This document shows positions 57,683 through 64,000 of a stretch of DNA of 64,000 nucleotides, one piece after another (position 1 is the first letter of the stretch; every line of letters begins with the position of its first letter). Made by a program: the position numbers and the translations under genes. The notes beneath the pieces were generated by a model that had not been told where the DNA came from, ran no database searches, and saw only the letters and a program-made list of their open reading frames with translations. This stretch comes from Halichondria panicea (Eukaryota; Porifera; Demospongiae; Suberitida; Halichondriidae), in contig NC_087381.1 of the NCBI RefSeq assembly GCF_963675165.1, forward strand, positions 2,418,001 to 2,482,000, written 5' to 3'.

Positions 57683-58173
57683 ATCAAACTAAAAAAACAT
57701 TTGCAATGTGAACGTTGCTAGGATTGCCAGGAAAAGAAAAGCGTGAAAAAGTAAAGAAACAAGAAATTCGGCGAGTGCATAACTCCAATCCGTTACAACG
57801 CCATGAACATGTACAGCCGAGTGGCCTACTGTTGATAATGATTTTAGAATCAAAATACAAATTGGGTAAAAATGAACCACGAATCACTGAATTCACAATC
57901 ATCCACCCACACATCCAACACTTGCATGTTTGCTCAACACTGTAAGGAAAAACATCACAAACATTATATAGCTTGCAAAAAATTCACTATAATTATACTG
58001 AAGGGAAAAGCACAAACTGAACGAACAAAAAAATTGAAACAGTACATGTGAATGAAGTTGTAACGGATTGGAGTTATGCACTCGCCGAATTTCTTGTTTC
58101 TTTACTTTTTCACGCTTTTCTTTTCCTGGCAATCCTAGCAACGTTCACATTGCAAATGTTTTTTTAGTTTGAT
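57683..58173. mobile_element. Inverted-repeat element, about 115 bp arms
   Basis: ATCAAACTAAAAAAACATTT at the left is mirrored at the right; arms 57683-57799 and 58058-58173 are nearly identical and flank ~260 bp. Identical peptides read from both strands (MLGLPGKEKREKVKKQEIRR) come from the arms and are not genes. Confidence 0.9.
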
Positions 58174-58189
58174 TGTTTATAAGCATTTG

Positions 58190-58482
58190 ATGAAATTTTT
58201 TGATTGTAAAGCATTCAGAAATGCAGCCCTACTGTGTGCAAACTTTTAGTTTCATTTGAGAATATCGTATACATGATGATGTAGCTGCAGCCATGCTTGT
58301 GTTGATGCCACAGACAATAATTGATTGTTCAGAAGCACTTGATGAATATTTGCTTGTAAAGCATTCAGAAATGCAGCCCTACTGTGTGCGTGCTAAGTTT
58401 CATGTGAGAAGTCAATAAATGTAGCTCTTGTGTCAAATGCAACAGATTGTAGTGAATTCGAATTTGAACGTATGGTTTAGCC
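58190..58482 (+). promoter_or_regulatory. Two tandem copies of the transporter upstream module
   Basis: AAAGCATTCAGAAATGCAGC, ACTGTGTGC, TAGTTTCATTTGAGAA and TTGTG-T-ATGCCACAGA occur at 58190-58320 and again at 58325-58450, directly before transporter D. Confidence 0.6.
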
Positions 58483-60012
58483 ATGAAGTGCAAGTACAGA
58501 GTGAGATGGTTCTATTCCAAAGGAGCACTACTTGTTTTGTTCTGGTTACTGCTTGTTACATTTGTCATCATATCAATGAATCAGATGATTTTCTTGCCTT
58601 CCATAAAATATTCAACAGATGGCTATTGGATGTACGGTGTTTTATTGCTTCTGTTAATTTTGACGGTGCCACTAACAGGATGGCTGGCTGACGCAAAGTT
58701 TGGAAACTATAAAGTAGTAAGATTTGGTGTATTGCTTTTATTCCTTGCTACTGTTTTTAATTGCTTCTATCACTTAATTGCACCGTTTGTAGGTAACGCT
58801 TTGGTTCTGAAATTGTTTTTGTTTCTGATTTATGTTTTTTTAATTATAGGATGTGTTGGTTGCTCTTTAGTATTGTTTCAACTGGGTATGGATCAGATGC
58901 CTGATGCTTCAAGCTCCAGCATTAGCAGCTTTATCACTTGGTTTGTATATTGTGCTATATTAGGAAGCTATTTAAGCAATGTTTTATATACTCTGAAGGT
59001 AGACTGTTTGGATGTTTCATTGTATACCAACTACCAACAGGTTTGGAGCTTGCTTCTTGTTCTGTCTTTAAGCTGTGTTCTTATTTCAGATTTTTGTCTC
59101 TCCAAAAATTGGCTAATAATTGAACCAAAGTCACCTAACTCCCTCAGAACCATCTACCAAGTTCTCAAGTTTGCAGCCAAGCACAAAGCTCCCCTCAATC
59201 GCAGTGCTCTCACTGCATACTGGGAGGAAGACATACCTTCAAGAGTTGACTTGGGAAAGTCGAGATATGGTGGTCCATTCACTACAGAGCAAGTTGAAGA
59301 TGTAAAGACTATGTTTCGTATTTTCCTGGTAGGCTTGTCATTAATGGTGATTGGCTTGCCTATTTCCTTGCATCCACACAATGTTGATATACCTAGTGGT
59401 CTGAACATATGTAATTCACATATAGTGAGATCATTTTCATATAATGTGAATTTATGTTTCATAGTTTGGACTTTATTGCACGAGTTTCTAATCTTTCCAC
59501 TGCTTAGAGACAGACTTCCAAGTATTCTAAAGAGGATAGGAATTGCTTCATTTCTTTTTGTTGTCATTAGTTTGATATGCCTGATTCTGAGCCTCATTAA
59601 TTATCACTTTGAAGGAGGTTTGATAGCAATTGATTGGACCGTTTCTGTACTTTACGGATCAATGCAAGGATTGATTACTCAAACTTTTACCACTTCAGTA
59701 CTTGAATTTCTTTGTTCCCAATCACCATACAGCATGAGAGGTCTTCTCACAGCATGTATAGCTGTCTTAATTATTTTATCTTCCATACTCAGTTCTGGTA
59801 CAACTTTTTTATTGAAGAAATATTATACTTGTGAGGCAAGCTTGTGTTTTCCTGTGTCTTGGTGTGTGAAAGTAACTCTAAGCAGTATTGGACTAATCTT
59901 TTACTGTGTTATGGCTCGTCGGTACAAGAGAAGAGTGAGGGGAGATGGTTATTTTGCACAGACAATTGTGGAAGAAGTTTACGATCGTTATCTCACTCCA
60001 AGAGACAACTAG
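58483..60012 (+). CDS. POT/SLC15-like MFS transporter (copy D)
   Basis: Intact 509-codon single-exon frame, very close to copy [95 protein letters not shown]. One in-frame codon is inserted in the conserved loop (SALTAYWEE instead of [11 protein letters not shown] at about 59214). Downstream, at 60157, a fossil of the oxidase exon that follows copy A is still present. Confidence 0.75.
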   Translation: MKCKYRVRWFYSKGALLVLFWLLLVTFVIISMNQMIFLPSIKYSTDGYWMYGVLLLLLILTVPLTGWLADAKFGNYKVVRFGVLLLFLATVFNCFYHLIAPFVGNALVLKLFLFLIYVFLIIGCVGCSLVLFQLGMDQMPDASSSSISSFITWFVYCAILGSYLSNVLYTLKVDCLDVSLYTNYQQVWSLLLVLSLSCVLISDFCLSKNWLIIEPKSPNSLRTIYQVLKFAAKHKAPLNRSALTAYWEEDIPSRVDLGKSRYGGPFTTEQVEDVKTMFRIFLVGLSLMVIGLPISLHPHNVDIPSGLNICNSHIVRSFSYNVNLCFIVWTLLHEFLIFPLLRDRLPSILKRIGIASFLFVVISLICLILSLINYHFEGGLIAIDWTVSVLYGSMQGLITQTFTTSVLEFLCSQSPYSMRGLLTACIAVLIILSSILSSGTTFLLKKYYTCEASLCFPVSWCVKVTLSSIGLIFYCVMARRYKRRVRGDGYFAQTIVEEVYDRYLTPRDN

Positions 60013-60156
60013 CTATTTTAACAGACTGTAACATGTATATAATTATATAGTATTTTGGTATTACAACTTTAGCAGTCATTACTATTATCATAGTTAGTGC
60101 ATGTATACTCACTCGTTACTTTGCTTTATATTTGTGTATGTACATGTTTTTAAGAG

Positions 60157-60203
60157 GTGTTCAGGGAGAAAATATCACACTTGAACAGCTAGGTGCTTGC
60201 TGG
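60157..60203 (+). pseudogene. Fossil oxidase exon (VFAEKIS exon copy 1)
   Basis: AGGTGTTCAGGGAGAAAATA...GGTGCTTGCTGGTGAGT matches the exon and donor at 38246-38310, with an internal deletion of about 20 bases. Confidence 0.8.
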
Positions 60204-61394
60204 TGAGTAGTATACTATGCTGTTATCTGTTAAACCAGCATGCATTCCGACTGTGTTGTTAATTCGTGTGTACACCGATGAAGTTGTAGTATAACCGAGT
60301 TACTTCATCTCATAGTTTCATCACCTCGCAAAGAATGGCACTTTTCTTTATAGGATTTTGTGGTTCACCATACTGTATAGCAGGTATAAGGTTTTGAAAA
60401 TGAGACAATTGAACTATATTATTGTTAATTTTAAACTCGACGATTATGGTGCATGGCATTACTTATCACGTGGGATATAATATACTGGGACTGAGTAGTA
60501 GACTATAGTGAGCTAATCAATTTGTAAGAAGAGAGACTCTGCATTACAATACAAAAGCACAAGAATTAATTTCGTATTAGCAAACTATACAAACGACAGA
60601 ACCAAACAACAGAACCAACAACAACTGAAAAGGGTAATGAATGGACAACTATATATTTATAAGAGTCAGGCCCCAGGGGGGTGATGATTGAGAATAATCC
60701 AGAATAGTCCAGAATAATCCGGAGAGGAAGGGTGCATGATAATCGGAAACCAAGGAAAAACTGTGATCACACAACATCATAAATGTGGTATAACAAGTGT
60801 GATAAATACATAACAAAACACATCAGGATAGAATAGGATAGGTCAAGATAGATCACAGCACATCATGAACAATCACGCTCTCGCCAGTACACAGCAACAG
60901 CCTATTCTGATTCAAACTTTGAAAAAATTTTCATGCCTAATCACGTGCTGAGATCCATGAAGTAGTGAATCTGATAATACTGAGTGCATGGGAAAGGTTT
61001 ATGATTAGCATACATATTGAACCACATCAAAGAAAGAGAAAGATAACACCGCCTTTGTGTTGAAAGGTTCTTTGGGAAGCTTCCCAGTGTACTAAGTGAA
61101 TTTGATGTGGCTATTATAATAATAGCACTTTCAAATTGGGGAAATTTCGCTTGTGAATCTCAATGCACATGCATGCAGACTAATGAATTTTAATGAGGCT
61201 CATCATTTAATATAATTATACTGTTAGCAAGAAAGATAAACATTTTTCCGTTTTATCGAGGTTTGATAATCAATATAAATACACACAATTAACACAACAC
61301 TCGTTTTTACACCGTCAATAAGAAAGTTAGACCTTAGACCTTAATTATGTTAAAAGCCTTTCCAAAGCCTTTTGGAAAACCTAATTAGTCTATT
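60204..61394. other. Intergenic with a fossil oxidase exon end
   Basis: At 60945-61080, GTGCTGAGATCCATGAAGTA...GCATGGGAAAGGTTTAT...CGCCTTTGTGTTGAAAGGTTC aligns with 35205-35335 (end of exon AEIPEE plus intron), marking the left part of the block that carries copy E. No gene. Confidence 0.6.
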
Positions 61395-61929
61395 ATGCCT
61401 CGGTGCGCATGCACAAGCGAGGTATACGGTAGTGTGGTTGTGTGTGTGTGTGTGTGGACCGCTACAGCTGCTCAAGGATGAATCAAGTGCAAGTAAGAGT
61501 TTCTATAGGCTTCTAGTCATGTTTACTTGGATTTTAATTCGTGGATTTGCAAAATAATGCTTTGTTCTCGAGTTATGCCTAGTTTTGCTTACTTGGAATG
61601 CCTTTTCAGAAGAGTCCGTAGCAAAACTTGTTCACCGAGTGTTACTACTCTACTTAGTAGTTAGCTCTGCATTAGAACGCTAGCTATTGGTAGCTGCTGT
61701 GCAAGAGTGAGCAGAGAGCTGCAAGGCTCTGCTGACTTGCAGCCATAATTTTAGACTTTTGGCATCGATCGTTTTTAACAACAATCATGGTTGATCATTA
61801 CCCACTATTCGGTTGATTGCATGCAGCAAAATTAAAGATGTTCATCATGATAATTATAATCAATGTGTGTATAAAAGCTAGCTATTAGTAGTTTTATGTT
61901 ATGTAGCTTTGGCACCTCCACCGAGGCAT
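61395..61929 (+). repeat. MITE family I, full copy 2
   Basis: ATGCCTCGGTGCGCATGCAC...CACCTCCACCGAGGCAT; same order of landmarks as 8204-8700, with a (TG)n tract at 61435-61457. It is inserted within the duplicated flank upstream of copy E. Confidence 0.8.
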
Positions 61930-62127
61930 CAGCACCCGCGGTGCTTTCATTGATACATGCAGCACTAGGTGAATACATGTGTGAATCATTGGAATTGCTG
62001 CCTCACTCTATATGGTATACTTTTAGTTTCATTTGGAAATCATATAGATCTATAGCTATACTTGCGCCATGCCATAATATTATAGCTATAGTGGATACAG
62101 TGAAATTGGACACATGGTAATTAAGCC

Positions 62128-63663
62128 ATGAAGTGCAAGTACAGAGTGAGATGGTTCTATTCCAAAGGAGCACTACTTGTTCTGTTCTGGTTACTGCTTA
62201 TCACCTTTGTCATCACATCAATGCTCAAAGTTTTTCCGAGTCCTTCCACAACATTAACAAATGATTTATACACTTGGATGTATGGTGTTTTATTAATTCT
62301 GTCGCTTTTGGTTGGGCCACTGGCAGGATGGCTGGCTGATGCTAAGTTTGGAAACTATAAAGTAGTAAGATTTGGTGTATGGCTTTATTTCTGGCTACTG
62401 TTCATAATTGCTTCTATTACTTAATTGCAGACAACACTTTGGCCCTGAGATTATTATTGTTTGTGATATACATTTTGTTTATTGCAGGATGTGTTAGTTC
62501 TTTTTTGGTATTGTTTCAACTGGGTACATGGATCAGTCGCCTGATGAGCTAGATGCTTCAAGCTCCAGCATTAGCAGTTATATCACTTGGTTTGCTTGTA
62601 GTGGTATATTGGGAGCCTATTGTAGCAATTTCTTATCTACTTTGAAGTTGTTTTGCTTGCAGGATGTTTCATGGTACTCTAACTACCAACAGGTTTGGAG
62701 CTTGCTTCTTGTTCTGTCTTTAAGCTGTGTTCTTATTTTGGATTTTTGTCTCTCCCGAAAATGGATAATAATTGAACCAAAGTCACCAAACTCTCTCAGA
62801 ACCATCTAATATACCAAGTTCTCAAGTTTGCAGCCAAGCATAAAGCTCTCCTCAATCACAGTGCTCTCACATACTGGGAGGAAGACATTCCTTCAAGAAT
62901 GGACCTGGGAAAGTCAAGATATGGTGGTCCATTCACTACAGAGAAAGTTGAAGATGTAAAGACTATGTTTCGTATTTTCCTGGTAGGCTTGTCATTAATG
63001 GTGATTGGCTTGTCTATTTCCTTGCATCCAGGCTATTTAATATGCCCAGGGGTCTGAACATATGTAATTCACATAATTATAGTGAGATCATTTTCATATA
63101 ATTTGAATTTATGTTTCATAGTTTGGACTTTATTGCACGAGTTTCTAATATTTCCGCTGCTTAGAGTCAGGTTTCAAAGTATTTTAAAGAGGATATAGGA
63201 ATTGCTTCATTTCTTTTTGTTGTCGTTAGTTTGATATGCCTGATTCTGAAGCTCATTAATTATCACTTTGAAGGAAGTTTGATAGCAATAGATTGGACTG
63301 TTCTTGTACTTTACGGATCAATGCAAGGATTGCTTTCTCAAACTTTTTTCACTTCAGCAGTTGAATTTATTGTTCTCAATCACCATACAGCATGAGAGGT
63401 CTGCTTACAGCATGTTTAGTTATTTTGTCTTCCATACTCAGTTCTGGTACAACTTTTTTATTGGAGAAATATACTTGTCAGGCAAGTTGGTGTTTTCCTG
63501 TGTCTTGGTGTGTAAAAGTAACTCTAAGCAGTATTGGACTAATCTTTTACTGTGTTGTGGCTCGTCAGTACAAGAGAATAGTGAGGGGAGATGGTTATTT
63601 TGCACAGACAATTGTGGAAGAAGTTTACGATCGTTATATCACTCCAAGAGACGTACAACTAGA
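62128..63663 (+). pseudogene. Transporter copy E (broken)
   Basis: Starts like A and D ([20 protein letters not shown]), but is frameshifted near 62385. Further lesions: +2 at 62526 (GGGTACATGG for GGGTATGG); +9 near 62548; +3 near 62662; +5 near 62812; AATT at 63075-63078; +2 at 63194; a 1 bp loss near 63368; GTAC at 63653-63656 just before the stop. Conserved loop and tail motifs remain readable in pieces (EEVYDRYITPRD). Non-functional. Confidence 0.88.
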
Positions 63664-63800
63664 CTAGTGACAGACTGTAACATGTATATACAGTACTTTG
63701 GTATTACAACTTTAGCAGTCATTAGTATTATCATAGTTAGTGCATGTATACTCTTTGCTGATCATGATTAGATTTGTGTATGTGCGCATGTTTTTAAGAG

Positions 63801-63846
63801 GTGTTCAGGGAGAAAATATCGCACTTGGACAGCTAGGTGCTTGCTG
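63801..63846 (+). pseudogene. Fossil oxidase exon (VFAEKIS exon copy 2)
   Basis: GTGTTCAGGGAGAAAATATC...GGTGCTTGCTGGTGAGT; same deletion as the copy at 60157, so blocks D and E descend from an already-decayed exon. Confidence 0.8.
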
Positions 63847-64000
63847 GTGAGTATTATTTTTTAGTCAGTATACTATGCTGTTATCTGTGAAACCAGCATG
63901 TATTCTGACTGTGTTGCTTTAATTTGTTAATTCGTGTGTACACTGATGAAGTTGTTATAACCGAGTTACTTCATCTCATTATAGTATAATTTCATGTGTA
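63847..64000. other. Right edge, duplicated flank
   Basis: Parallels 60204-60320 (AACCAGCATG...GTGTACAC.GATGAAGTTGT). No gene seen. Confidence 0.5.

Noticed and set aside
57689..58141. Two identical peptides encoded on opposite strands
   Set aside because: They come from the two arms of an inverted-repeat element, not from a duplicated gene.
1..64000. tRNA and rRNA genes
   Set aside because: I looked for cloverleaf/B-box and rRNA-like segments and found none I could support by eye; a tRNAscan run would settle it.

Overview
The window is animal nuclear DNA, most likely from a sponge (demosponge). Genes on both strands are split by short GT-AG introns. Products include metazoan receptors (class C GPCR, SRCR-domain receptor tyrosine kinase), a membrane collagen, TRAF-type RING/zinc-finger proteins and a molybdo-flavoenzyme. 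The DNA is AT-rich, saturated with TATAATTAT-like and GCATGC-like words, and packed with non-autonomous inverted-repeat elements. The species is not determinable from sequence alone.

Layout: (1) 1.3-7.4 kb, minus strand: a GABA-B-like class C receptor, with a ~0.8 kb foldback element where the exon leading into TM1 should be. (2) 8-10.2 kb: hairpins, a MITE, the 3' end of a LINE and a minisatellite. (3) 10.65-12.8 kb, minus: a five-exon proline racemase-family enzyme that keeps both catalytic cysteines. (4) 12.9-14.5 kb: a GC hairpin cluster and two weak ORFs. (5) 15.5-24.6 kb, plus: four SRCR domains, Thr-rich stalk, TM and tyrosine kinase. (6) 25.5-26 kb: a LINE reverse-transcriptase relic. 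(7) 26.3-27.8 kb, minus: an intronless type II membrane collagen. (8) 30.3-43.7 kb, plus: an approximately 31-exon xanthine dehydrogenase/aldehyde oxidase gene with an intronless transporter gene nested in one intron. (9) 45.2-49.3 kb: two head-to-head intronless paralogues, RING + TRAF zinc fingers + coiled coil + tyrosine pseudokinase; the plus-strand copy is frameshifted. (10) 50.2-63.7 kb, plus: four more copies of the nested transporter (two intact, two broken), interleaved with decayed oxidase exons and MITEs.

Most notable: the RING/TRAF-pseudokinase pair; the transporter array, whose flanks carry fossil oxidase exons and so record repeated segmental duplication out of a host-gene intron; very short, mostly self-complementary insertions (CATG, AATT, GTAC, TACGTA, TATA) that repeatedly break duplicated coding sequence; the C/C proline racemase; and the foldback insertion in the receptor gene. 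Exon coordinates were read by eye from frame continuity, family motifs and GT/AG sites. No database search or splice program was run.
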